Below are positions 49,101-61,008 of a DNA stretch of 64,000 nucleotides, piece by piece. Origin of the DNA: Malurus cyaneus samueli (taxonomy: Eukaryota; Chordata; Aves; Passeriformes; Maluridae); the NCBI GenBank assembly GCA_009741485.1, contig CM019214.1:3953152-4017151 (forward strand), in the 5' to 3' direction. The notes below the pieces were generated by a model. The model saw only the letters and a list, made by a program, of their open reading frames with translations. It was not told the DNA's origin and did not search any database. A program made the translations under genes and the position numbers. Numbering within the stretch: position 1 is the stretch's first letter; each line of letters begins with the position of its first letter.

Positions 49101-52100
49101 TACCTTGGAGCTGAGTGTGCTTCTGCATTCATCCCACCTTTTGGAATAGCTATGCCAGTTGGTACAGCAACCAGGACAAGGAAAAATCTTACATGTATTG
49201 TCTAGCTGGCTAGAAAGTTGTAGAGGAGACAAGATGTCCTGAAACATGGGAAATAAACTCTGCTCTTTTAGCAAGGTAAGCCATTATCCTGGTGAGATTT
49301 TGTGCTCTATTTTTTTTTTCCTCATCAAAGCGCCATCAAGTAAAATTTGGCCATACTGATCCCTGTTTTTGTTTTTTTTTTTTTTTTGAAAATGAAGAAT
49401 CTCACCCTTGTACTATAGGTGCTGAAATATAAGCTCAACCAGTGTCTGTTTCTTTGCCTTCTGCCCATAGAGTTCTACACTCAGCATTTTGTCTTCAATG
49501 ATTAGGATTGGCAACAGATGTACCAGCCTTTTAAGTTCTTGCACAATTCTTATGATACTTTTAGGGGTAAAGGACATGTTGACCTATGAATGTGACATTT
49601 AACAGAACTCTAGCAACTGTTAGTAGTGGCAACCCCTTTTGGAGGAAGGGGGATTGGGCTGAAAAGAGCAATCTTGGTTAAAGAATACCATGAGTGGTTC
49701 TGGAGAAGCCTGTCCTGTTCAGTGTGACACAGAAGTGTCCTGGATTTCCTCTTCATCAGGCAGCATGTTAATAATTTTAACAATGCTGCATGAAAAATTA
49801 GAGTAAGGGTTCTGGAATGGAATCTGTAGTTCATGGGAGCAAAAAAGTGAATGCTGTCCAAGAATGGAAGTGGATTTTATTCAAGTGACCAAAAAGAAAA
49901 GCTAGAAAAACATGTTGAAAAATTCTAAAGTACGTTTGGAAGACAGGACATTGTAGTCATGGATTTCTCTGTAGACACACAGAATACACCAAATTCCAGG
50001 GTCCTGAACCTGACCTTACAGAAAAAGAAGGGGAGAATTGTGCAGATGGTGCTGCAGCAGAGGATGTCAGCTAAACTGGCTCAATATTCAGTAGAGGAGC
50101 GTGAAGCTGTAATTTAATTGTACAGAAACTTGAAGAACATAAACCACCTTGATTTAAAGAACTCTTTGTAAATGAGTTTTTTATTTGCAGAACCACATCT
50201 CCTGCTGTCAGGGTTGACAGCAGATTATGATACTAATCCTACTTAAATGGTTATATAACCAATTAGTGGTAGGTGTTATGAACTCAGTGTAGTCTTGGAA
50301 AAGTTTAGTATTCAAGTGATGCATTGTTTGTGGAGAAGATTGCATGGTGAAAGTTATGGATTAGAATTTTGGTGGTTTTCCAGTGTTTGTGTCAATAATT
50401 CAGAAGTATAAAGTCCCCTCTCTTTCTAAATGCATTGTCTACTTTTTAAATGTAGCTACATATAATGCAGAAATCTTAAATAAAACAAATTCTTAGTCCT
50501 TTAATTCCTGTTCCAGAATATGGGCAGCTACTTGAAAAGACACTGTGATTAATTGATGCAGCTAGTTTGAGGTTAATAAACTCCTGTCTAGTAGTGAGAC
50601 GAGTTTAATATAGGTGAAAATCACATAAATAACTGCATAGCATCAAAAAACAGGATGGCCGTTGTTTCCTAAGATTGTTCTTACTAGGAGAAACTAACAC
50701 ACTTCTGTTAGCAATTTTCTAGGGATATAAAACAATGGAAATGTAAGTTTTGCAGAGTGAAAATACTCTATGGACAATAGTGAACTATTAAGCTTAGAGA
50801 GAACTAACTGAGTTTAGAAATAAACAATGTAGATCACTTATGGTTGGCCTCCTGAGGAGTAACCAGCCTTTTTGATAAACGGCTGATACTTCATGAATGC
50901 TATTTCAGTGATACTGTATTTATCTTAATTGAATCTTGGACACAATATGATTAGAAGATAAGGCTGTTAAAGGCTTGTGTTTGCTGTTACGTGCCCTTGT
51001 CAAGATTTGTGGAGTAAATATTCAAAGATGACTGTGACTGAAGATTTTGGAGCCCATTCCTTTAAAGCACAAGATCTAAGACTCTTAGATTGTCAAATTG
51101 CTTTTGTATTTAAAGCTTTAGAGTATGTCTTGGGCATTGTACTGGAGCTTTTGAGTATATTCAAATTTACCATGAGACCTGAACAGTTACTAGTCAGTTT
51201 TGATGTTCAATTATACAGTGAGGTAGTTAACCTGGTCACACTACCTTTTTAAACCCATAAAAAAAAAAAAAAAACCAAAAAAAAAACCAAAAAAAAAAAC
51301 CCCAAAAAAAAACAAAACAACCCTTTAATTCAGCAATGTTGGAAGTGATGATCTCAAACTTGCTGTGTACTTGTCTGTTCTCTGATGGAAGATACTAAAG
51401 GCAGATCCAAATAATTCAGGTGAAATTCTGCTTCTGCATCCGTAAGGATGGACTGGAAATGCAGTCAGGCTCCATGTTGGTACAAATCCCAGATTTTCTC
51501 CTTTATATAGTAGGTCGAATTTTTGCTGCCTGTTTTATTTGCAATTTCAGATTAATGTCATTTTGTAGTGTAATTTACACCCCAATTAGTTGTGCACTTA
51601 TCTCAGGTAGCCTAATTTCTGCAGGGATGAGATGCAGCTTTTTCCTACCTCCCAGCCTGTTAGTTCAATTCAGATTTTGATTGAAGGGCAGCTGTAACCT
51701 GTTTTCTGGAGGGGGTGTAGGCATAAAGATTATTACTGTAGGGAAGGAGAATTTCCCAGTCTTTGGTCTGCTTTACTGTTTTGTGGTTTTCAGCTCCATT
51801 ATCGACTTCTGCATTCCCTTACAAGATACCTACTCCAGCACAGCAGTGCAGGCAGTTCAAATTTAATAGCTCTTGCTGGAAGAGGTTAAGAAGAAAAGAT
51901 ATGGAAAAATCTGTTCATCTTTAGAAAGATGCTTTTTAAGTGCTTTTCCATAACAAGCTGTTTAAATATTTCATGCAATGTAAACACAAACAGATATTCT
52001 TTCACAAGGAATACCTTCATTAAATATCTATTCAAAGCAGATGCATATATTTCATAACATGACAGGAGGACTGGAAGGTACTTACCTAAGGATGAGAAAA

Positions 52101-55100
52101 TTTATTCTATAAAATGATTGAATAATAGATATGTAATTTTCTAGCTTGCATGTTCTTTCAGAGCACTAATAGCATTGTAGAACTCATAAGCTTTTCAGAA
52201 GAGTATTTTAAATCTTCAGACTCAATGGGGCACATATAAGTCAGTGTACACACACAGGAGTATATTTGCATTGTGACTCTCAATCTTGCATACATATGTG
52301 CACAATTGAGTCTCTCGTGAGGAATGTAATTTACAACTTACTGAAATTCTCTAGGCTATAAATTTTGTAAGCAGCTGCTTTTTCAAGGTTCACGTCCTCT
52401 GTGTCTTTTTGTAAACCTTCTTTCTCAAATGCTCCTTTCCCCGAACCTCTGACTCACAGGAGAATTGGGGCATTCCTTTTGATTTACCACCTGTGCTGTA
52501 AATTCTCCTCACAAACCTTTCTTGCTCCCCCTCTTTTTTGATGCTACCTATGAGCAGTTCTATATGTGGTAGCTCATTGCCCTGCTGCTGCTGCCCTGAG
52601 TGACAGCCCTTGCTCTCAGAATGGCTGCCTATGGCTGCTTTTCTCTTGAATTTCATTGCCAGATGATGAATTTCTGGTTTGAAGCATGTGCTCTCCTGCA
52701 TCCATGGGGCTCTCCTACCCACAGTTACAGGGTTCTGCGTCTCTGCTTCTGGTTTTTGCATGGGCAGTGCTGGGTTGCAGGAGGAGAGTTTAAAATATTC
52801 TTGGAGGGATTTGGTAAACTGTGAATGCTCCAAAGACTGCTTTTGTGCTAAGCCTCTGTACAACTTCTCTTTGAATTAGTTTGCAAAAGTCCTTTCTGGT
52901 CTATAAAGTCTATGAAATTGGGTTTTCCCTCTAGACTGTGATCCCAGCTGGAGTCTACCTGTCCTTTTAAAAGCTGGTGTTTTGTTCTAAATTCTGAGGT
53001 ATGTTGTAGTTGGCTTTTCTTTCAGAAAGTGCTTTATATCACTCTAGTCTGTTACTCCCTTTGAGTCAGTTATAATCAGGAGCAAAATTTATGTGGAGCA
53101 GTAAATCGTGATACCGTGTACAACCAGCTGAAATTTGCAATGGCTGATCTGTGGAATTCTTCCTGTGAAAACCATTTCCTGCTCCCTCCCTCCCCATTGC
53201 TCATTACTGCACCTCTCGAGTCTAATTTCAGCCACCGAGAAAATGACAGAAAGAAGGGTGAAACAAAGTTCTGCACTGGAGTTAATGCTTTTATATCCAC
53301 TAAGTGTATAACTGGCCTGCTTGTTGACATAAAGGAAAATGTCATGAGGAAACAAATAGCAGTTGTGTGGCACAGCAGCCCTGTGACAGATGAGACTGCA
53401 GTGGGTTAGTGAGCTCCTTGTTTTCTTCTCCTCCCAGCCCTGCCCCTTGCCCAAATTACACTGCCTCTAATAAAACATTACCCTTCTTAGCCTTGTCATT
53501 TGTTTTCTATTTTCCCTTAATTTTGATTTCACACCTATTTATGATCCTTTTCACTCCTGCCTTCTCTGCCCTGGAATGACTGTGGGTGTAGTGTTCCCTT
53601 CTGCAAAAATACAAATGGAATTAATGTCAAATAAAATTGGGATAGAAGAAGAGAGCCTTATAAAACAGATTTTTTTTCCCCCTAACTTTTGTGCTTCAGA
53701 TATTCGTTTTAATATTGGTAACAACTCAGTCTTTTTCTACTTTTTAATTCAGAAAAGCTCCAAACTTAACTTTGAACATGTTCATAATACAGCTGAATGT
53801 TTGGGGTTTATTGGAGCAATTAATATATGATAATATTTAATGTATGATTCATTTTAATGAATTTAAGCTGATTATTTACAATATAGTGAATATTCTAATT
53901 GGATGTTGCTAAACAAGCATTCAGTTGTTACTGATTGAGCAGCAGGAGTATGACTGCAGGTATGGTCAGCCTTGTTTTGCTGTGTTTATTCTTCAGCTTT
54001 ACATTTCATTGTCTTATAAGAGTTGTCTAATTGCAATACAATTGCAAACAAATCCAGGCATGTAGTAGCTTGAAAATGATCTACTGCATCAAAGCACAGT
54101 ATCTGACACCTGTGTATCATTGCATTGCTGCTCCTGTTGAGATAATTTTGCTTAATTTAATTTGTTGGAAATGTTTTACTGTTCACAACTAACTGCTTAT
54201 CAATCTGTGCTGTGTGAAATAGAGTGTGCCCTCCAGTCTATGGCACTGAAAGTGTGGATCATTATCAAGATGGCATATCAAGGATGAGTATGGTGATGTT
54301 GGTAAGCACGTGCTCTTCTTGCAGAATGACAGAAAATTAAGCTTCTTCTGTATGCTTTGCATGAGGTCAGGAGTAGCCCTATTGATTTTAAAACCTTGAA
54401 TGTTTTTCCTCTTGTAAATTGCTTTGATTGTAGTTACTAGACTCTAGTAGTCAGAAAAGAGTAGGATGCAAAAGGAACCATCAAAATTTAAAAAAAAATC
54501 TGAATATTTATAAATATTTAAATATATATTTCAGTAAAATGTTTAAATGCAATATGCAGCATACATCATAGCCATGATGTTTTTAGCTCGATTTAGAGAT
54601 GGAATAAAATTCTCTGTGCCATGTGGTTACTGTCACTGAGAAGGAGGCAGTGAGCCTTTGCATCAGGCTGTCAGTCTGAAGGAAAGCGTGGAAAGCTCTG
54701 CTCAATTATCCATCATTAGCCACCACACCTCCAGTGGAGATTTTTTATCACAGCATTATACCTCTGTTGAAACACTAGTAATTCTTCAGCTTTGTTTATT
54801 TATGTTATCCTGCAGAGGCTGGGGAGCCAAATTTTGGGTTTTACTCTGTGGTCAGTTAATGAAATCCATCAGAGAACAGCCATTCAGGATGAAAAATACC
54901 CAGCCTTGTGCCAATCTCCTTAATCCTTTCATTCTGCAGCCCAGCATAGCACGGGGGTGGTTTTACCCAGCTAACAGCAAAACACCAGCTCTGCTACATC
55001 TCTCAGGAGGAGCTCATGCCCTCCTTCCCCTCTGCAGAGAACTCACGTTAATCCTGGATGTTGCCCACTCACCTCTCTCAGGGGCAAGAAAGGTATTTCT

Positions 55101-55328
55101 TTGGGGCTAGAAGCCTGTGCAGATCTGCTGGCTGGGAAGTGGCTCCCTGGCTTCTCCTTGGTGGCTCTGCCTGGAGTCCAGCTAGCTCATCTTCCAGGTC
55201 CTTGATAAGATGCACTTGCATCATCAAATTGCGATATTTTATGCATTTTCACTGGCTGATGTTAGTATTTATGAAGCACTTTCTATTCAGAAGTTAGGGC
55301 AACACAGAACACCTTTGGGAGCCGCTGT
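46199..55328. other. Non-coding DNA with several A or T tracts
   Basis: Tracts lie at 48162-48207 (T-runs with GGGG), 49009-49043 (A-rich) and 51259-51322 (A-rich with CC). No exon or RNA gene is recognised. The frames at 52390-52863 (minus, 157 codons) and 54658-55110 (plus, 150 codons) have no domain, no splice logic and no codon character that I can recognise. Confidence 0.5.
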
Positions 55329-55425
55329 GCTATTACTACCTTGCCTTGTAGATGAGAAGGTAAATTGACTTGCCAAAGGCCATGCAGAGTCTCTAAGGGA
55401 GCCAGAAATATAGCATGGATCCATC
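55329..55425 (+). mobile_element. MIR-like SINE remnant
   Basis: The series TAGATGAGAAGG, then AATTGACTTGCC, AAGGCCATGCAGAGTC, GGGAGCCAGAAATATAGCA and TGGATCC follows the core of the old amniote MIR SINE: a GATGAGGAAACTGAGG-like part, a GACTTGCCCAAGG-like part, a CACA-CAGC-like part and an AGCCAGGATT-like part. The tRNA-derived head is not seen. The copy is diverged but in order over about 95 bases. Confidence 0.6.
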
Positions 55426-56737
55426 AGTGGGGCCTTTTCCCTGCACAGTAAAACCTTTGCTTTAGATAAAATGGAAAAAAAAAATATTGGAAATATAAGA
55501 ACAGGCGCCGTTAAAAAGTAATGCAAATGCAAACCGTTTTTCTGGTGCAATTATCACAGAAACAACCTCAAGAAAGCACTGTGCAGTGAGTTCCTTTCTA
55601 TTAGTAAATTAATGCCTCAACCGTGCCATCTGACTGCCTGCCAGCTGAATTTTGCTTAATATTGAATGAGCCCGGGGCAGAAATAGTAAGCCTTGTGCCA
55701 CTCGTGAAGCCAGCTTAGTTCTGTAACTATATGTTTTTCATTTTGTTTCAATGGTTCAGTCCAAAATAGTCTGCCTGTGGCACCTAGAAATTAGATATTT
55801 GCGAGTATGATCCTACCTACATGGAGTGGGAACTGATTTGCAGTATCTGTGTTGCTAGGTTTTGGCAGGTTCACGTGAAAGAAAACAACTTTGATCAGCA
55901 GAGAGAAAGAAAGCATCCCTTGTATGTATTTCACAGTCAGGGATGAGTACCTAAACCACAGCAAAGAAATGAAAGGATAATTGGTTTGAAAGTGGAAGTT
56001 TTTATCCGTAAAACCACATTGGCTGTGTTGGGTCAGTGTTTGGTCATTTACAGCTCTGAGATATTATGATAAAGCAGGAACACATTTCACAGAGAACAGC
56101 ACTGGAAACATGAACTCCTTTTAAAGCACCCAAGTTCTCACCCTCTGCTACTTTCCAAACTCGCCTCTCTTATAAACCCTTCCAGCAGACATGAGGCATC
56201 AGCAGTCTGAAAATGAGCCATGCTAAGAAACACCAGATCTGTAATGATATATTATTGATGTGTCTCCCATTAAGAACTCTTTAATCCCATTATGTTAGGA
56301 TTGTTCATCTTGAGAGTGGTATTTTACAGTACTTAATGTGCACCTCGTTGCATTAGTCAGAGTGGAAGTGGATAGGTGTGCGGTGCTTGCCTTGCCTTTG
56401 TTGTTAAAACAGCATTGCCCAGGGTCTACACCTTTTTTAAAACTTCAGGAAGTTCTCTAGATCAAGAATCACTTGTTAGCTACATTGCTTTTTGTGTCTT
56501 GTTTTTCAGCTTTCCCCACTGTCCTTCCAGTTGTTGTTAATGGCCTTTAGAAAAGCTACAGCTACAATGTTCAACAAGAATTTTAGTAGATCCCCAAACT
56601 TGTCATGCTACTTCTCAAAATTTGCTTTCTGATTTCTTTTATCTTGCACATGCTACAGTTATTTTGCTAATTTTTCTTCAAGACTCTTGACATGGCCTGT
56701 ACTTCCATATCAAGGTGTCTTAGGCTCCATGATATGG
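55426..56737. other. Non-coding DNA
   Basis: No gene or repeat is recognised. Bases 55590-55740 are complex and repeat-free and could be conserved, but nothing in the sequence proves it. Confidence 0.5.
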
Positions 56738-56950
56738 GCAGAAATAGAGGCAAGGATAACCTGAGACACATTGAATTTTAAGGGTTTTTATTATTCATAG
56801 TCAAGTTCACAAAATTACTAACTTTAGAAGTAGAAAGAAACCACACCATTCAGAATCCAAAATACAGATGTGAATTCTTAACACTTATCTGGAAATAAAC
56901 CCTGATTAACACTCAGCCAATGCAGATTAAATACAAGGGGCAGGGAGACT
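56738..56950 (-). repeat. Left arm of a 2-kb-spaced foldback
   Basis: It begins GGCAGAAATAGAGGCAAGG and ends GGGAGACT. Its reverse complement recurs at 58994-59208, with roughly nine in ten bases the same by eye and only a few small gaps. On the minus strand it carries AATAAA, so it may be part of an LTR (R-U5) of an unidentified avian retrovirus. The flanking bases outside and inside the arms do not match. Confidence 0.85.
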
Positions 56951-57639
56951 GTTGTGGGTTGTTCCAGTGAGTGTTTTGGGGTGTTCAGTCTTCCCTTCCT
57001 GGTGATGAGAACAGCAAGCTGTGAATTGTTTTGTTGGGTATGTGGACACACAGGGGATGACTTTGTTGGCCCTCTCTCGCCAAAGCCCTGCTTGTCAACA
57101 TCCTCCCCCAAAGCACATTGAAATCTCTCAGCTGATCTTTTTCAGTGGGATCAAAACAGAATTGCAGGGGATGTAGACCTTCAGAAGGCAGTTCATAACA
57201 TAAATAAAAATGTTAGGCTGCTGATTTGCTAAGTGTCACCTTTTACTGGGGCACAGGAAATCCAAGCCACAAGACCTGTAACTTGTATTAATATAGCAAA
57301 ATGGAGATTGATGGATTGATGCTGGGGCACCTCTCAGCTGCCCTGCGAGGGCTTGACCAGCTGTGATACAAGCAGGAATAATTTCTGGGCTCTTTCTTTA
57401 ATTTTAGTGCCATTATTTATATTTTGATAGTATTTTATTTAATAGTTTGTGGAATTGCTTTTAACATTCCTAAAGACTTCTAAATATCTCTGGATCAGAG
57501 AGGAACTGGATGACATATCTGAGATATCTTAACGGATTAGCTACTGGCCAGTGACAGCAGGTGCCAGAACAAAAATGTTCCACAAACTCTTCCCCTTCTC
57601 TTTTAACACTGTAAAGATCCTGCAGTGGATGGGTTTTGG

Positions 57640-58090
57640 TCGACGGGGGCACAAGGTCACGCAGACACTAATATGATGAGCATAATTTGTTTATTTCTAA
57701 TATAAGCCTTTTTTATCTACTTTCATAAGCTAGCTTTTCTATATAATTAGTAATTATTCATTAGTTAATTTAGCAGTTTGTCTATTACATTTCAGCATAT
57801 GATTGGTATATTTGCAAAAGCGTGTTTTTGTATGTCTTGCAGTTTTAAATTAACGTTCTTAGCATTTTGCACTTTTTTCAATTGTCATTGTTTTTCAATT
57901 GCTCTTTGTTCTTGCTTTTTACTATGTTTCTTTTTCATAGTGTGAAATACATATTACACTACTATAATTACATCTTCTTATTTTTAATTTTCTTTTATCT
58001 TACTTTATCTTATAATCTAAATTACTCAATAACAACAATTCATAATTTCTACAAAGACCTATTTAATAAAAATTCACTTAACTAAAATCC
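57640..58090 (-). mobile_element. Possible AT-rich LTR, minus strand
   Basis: On the minus strand, a long AT-rich block leads to GAAATAAACAAATTATG (AATAAA at 57690-57695), then GTGTCTGCGTGACC and CCCCGTCGACCAAAACCC. This looks like the poly(A) signal, U5 and end of an avian LTR. On the plus strand, GATGGGTTTTGG occurs at both edges (about 57627 and 58099), which would fit a duplicated or LTR-bounded structure. The exact ends and class are not established. Confidence 0.35.
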
Positions 58091-58993
58091 TTCTACAGAT
58101 GGGTTTTGGGGGCAGTCATGGCTGATGATGGGCTGAGGTTAGGGAAGAAGAGGGAACATCACTTTGCTGTATTTCCATTTCTTCCATCGACACTGTGTGA
58201 TGTGACCCAGTGCTGCTGCTAATCTGCTGATGCTCTCCTGTGGTCATTGTGGCCAGACACAGCAGCAAACCCTGCTGGTACCTGTTCCATCCGAGTGGGA
58301 GCTGAGCTGGAGGTCACTGCTGGCTGAGGCACAAGTTCCTGATCTTACCCAGCTTCTTCCTCTGTGCTTTGTGCTCTTATTTAGCTGAACCATCATTAGA
58401 TGGGGAATCAGTGCAGCAGGGCCATAACAACAGCCCGAACTTTGATAGCTCCTGGCTCTGTGATGCCTGTGTAGGGACTCCTTCTTATTGCCCTTGGAGA
58501 TGTCTCAAAACTTCAGAGATGTTTAGGCAAAAGTACCTATTCCTGCTGGGTTGATAAGTGACTTAGAAAGGGAGGTGGATAGAGCTGGGAGAGGAGTTGG
58601 TGTTGCATCTGCTGTTACCAGGGAAGGGAGAGGAGCTTCTCTCTCTGCTGCTGTTTCATGGTCCCCAGTTTCTCAGCAGTAATAGCTAGGAGCAAGCCTG
58701 ATTTTTCTGTATCCCAGTGTGCTGGGAAGCACAAGAGAGCTAAGGGTGTTTTTGCCAAAGGTTGTAGCTTGCCATGCCTGCCAGGATTTTTTTTTTTTTC
58801 CTAGTTTGGTCTTAGAATTCTTGCAGCTAAAGAAATTATACAGGAGGAGTTCTCTGTACGTGTGAGAAGCTGGGTTGTCCATAGGGATAAAGAATCAACT
58901 TTTGTGATTTAGTCAAAAATTTCTCTTTTCTCTGGGTTGACTTTGGAGAAAATGAGAATGTGCTTCTCATTTCCCACTACATTTTGAAAAAAT
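58091..58993. other. Spacer of the foldback, probably retroviral debris
   Basis: The composition is more GC-balanced than the surroundings, as in old retroviral interiors. No protein domain is visible in any frame. Confidence 0.4.
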
Positions 58994-59208
58994 AGTCTCC
59001 CTACTCCCTGTGTTTAATCTGCATTGGCTGAATGTTAATCAGGGTTTATTTCCAAGCAAGTGTTAATAATTCACGTCTGTGTTTTGGTTTCTGCATGGTG
59101 TGGTTTATTTTTTGCTTTCAAAGCTAGTAATTCTGTGAACTTGACTATGAACAACAAAAACCCTTAAAATTCAGTGTGTCTCAGGTTATCCTTGCCTCTG
59201 TTTCTGCC
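58994..59208 (+). repeat. Right arm of the foldback
   Basis: It is the reverse complement of 56738-56950 in near full-length alignment. It starts AGTCTCCCTACTCCC and ends CCTCTGTTTCTGCC. The AATAAA of the left copy reads AACAAA here, so the two copies have diverged independently. Confidence 0.85.
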
Positions 59209-60392
59209 TTAGTGCTGCTCTTAGTCCTTATTCCCATTAGAACTCAGAGAAGTCTGCTTCCAATTTGTGCGCTTTCAGAGAGTGGATCTATTTTTTTCTG
59301 GTAACTTTAAGTAATTCTGATTGTTCAGTCTTTGTATTGGCTTGATTGTGTTCTATAGCAGCATCATGGTTTTTGTAATATCCTTTTTCTTAATAGTAGA
59401 ATGACCAGAACAATAAGAGCAACCTTTCAGAAGACTGGAATGAGTCTGTGAGGTGTGTGAATTGAAATACCAGAGGACCTGATATTATTTTTTTCAACTT
59501 TTTATCGTAGTACTGTGTCAAGAGATTATGAGTAACTGGATCTAGAGAGTTTCTAAGATAAGCAATTTGCTTAGAGGATGTGGAACACAGCAAAAAGATG
59601 CATTAGGAAAAAGAATTCACTGCATCCTGGCTGGTTTTTTTTGTTTGTTTGTTTTTTTTTGGGGTTTTTTTTTGTTTTTTTTTGGTTTCGTTAACAGCTG
59701 CTTAAAAATCTGTTTACTCATGGTGTTTCCCATCTAAGTTGAAAGTATATCTTTATTTTAAAAAGTCACATTCAAGGTGTTAAACTGTGTTTTAAACTGG
59801 AGCAGGTGAATTTTAAAAGAAATTCTTTTCCAGTTAGGCAGTTGAGTCTGCAAATTTCTGTGCAGGTACCTGTCTGTGAACATCATGGTGTCTGTAGACA
59901 GGTTTGTCTGCTTATTTGACTGTGTTTCTGTCTTCTTTCTGAACTGCCACTTAAAATATCGGGTCTCCTTCAAAAATAGTAACAAAATCTAGCTTTCTAA
60001 CTTGTTTTTTCAGCTTCTCATAGGTAGGTAACTTAGTGAACTCAAGAGGGGATTATATGGGTAAATAATTCACTTTAGGTTATAGACTGAGCTGCTTAGG
60101 CAGTGTGACAACAAAGTTAAAAACATTAAAACATCTAAGAAATAAAACACTGAAGATAAAAACTGCACAGATACCTGTGATTTAATGCTGTTTATGTGCT
60201 TATTTTTCCTCAAATAAAAATTCTTTTGAAAGACACAAAGACTTAAACAAGTCTCTGGTTCCTCAAGTGGGGGATTCACTTGTACTTTTGTAATTAAAAA
60301 TGCTAAGTGCCTGGTCTTCCCTTGACTCAAGAGTGGGAAGAAAGAAATTTGCTGAAAAGCTTAAAAAACAAAAAATCAGTGAGTCTTTCTCA

Positions 60393-60424
<32 letters not shown>

Positions 60425-60566
60425 AATTTTTAAACTTAAAGTAACATGTTGTTACAATCGGAAATCTGGATGTTAGCCTGTCATCGTTTTGTGCTTGATT
60501 CGGGATGGGAGCTGATGATGCATACGGAGAAAATTAAACCTCTTCAGCAGCTCCATTGCCTGTTTC
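59209..60566. other. Non-coding DNA
   Basis: A T/G tract lies at 59633-59688 and a run of 25 T at 60400-60424. No gene is recognised. Confidence 0.55.
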
Positions 60567-60845
60567 TGTCTTATTTTAGCCCCAGCTGGAAACAAAGTAC
60601 CAGCACCCACACCCATCTCCTGAGGGGTGGAGAGAACAATCAGAGAAATAATATGTAGGTTGAGATAGTATAGTTATTATTTGAAGTAAGCAAAATATAA
60701 TAATAGTAATAACAAGAGGGAAAAGAGAAGAATAGAACTCTCTGGGAGTGTAAGCCCTGCTCAGCATCAGTGGGTTATCAACAGCATTCTTACCCAAAAC
60801 ACAGCACTCCACCAGCTACAAAGAAGAAATTTAACTCTTTAAGAT
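60567..60845 (-). mobile_element. ERVL-type LTR, internally deleted, minus strand
   Basis: On the minus strand, bases 60845-60740 match the U3 start of the abundant avian ERVL LTR (GAGTTAAATTTCTTC, TAGCTGGT, GTGCTGTGTTTTGG, TGTTGATAACC, TGCTGAGCAG). The sequence then jumps to the U5 part (TTATTACTATTATTAT, TATCTCAACCTAC, TGATTGTTCTCTCC, GGTGCTGG) and ends near 60567. The middle of the U3, with the promoter, is missing. It is the same family as the LTR end at 2868-2977 but in the opposite orientation. There is no internal sequence beside it, so it is a solo LTR or fragment. Confidence 0.7.
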
Positions 60846-60850
60846 TCTTC

Positions 60851-61008
60851 CCCCTGAGCGTGGCTGGGCACTGGTACAGTGCCAAACCTGACAGAGCTCA
60901 AGGAGTGTTGTTACAATGGTTTTAGGCACATGAGGTGACTCCTGGGAACGGTTCTGTACACGATCAGTAGTGGGACTCAATTATCTTTGTCTTATTCTGT
61001 GATTCAGT
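60851..61008 (+). mobile_element. CR1 LINE 3' end fragment
   Basis: The run GGCTGGGCACTGGTACAG, CCAAACCTGACAGAGCTCAA, GGCACATGAGGTGACTCC and the TTATTCTGTGATTC tail match the last 150 bases of avian CR1, including its octamer-like end. It starts directly where the ERVL LTR stops. Confidence 0.85.

Noticed and set aside
52390..52863. 157-codon minus-strand frame
   Set aside because: No recognisable domain. Plus-strand frames over the same bases are also open.
54658..55110. 150-codon plus-strand frame
   Set aside because: No domain and no coding character visible.
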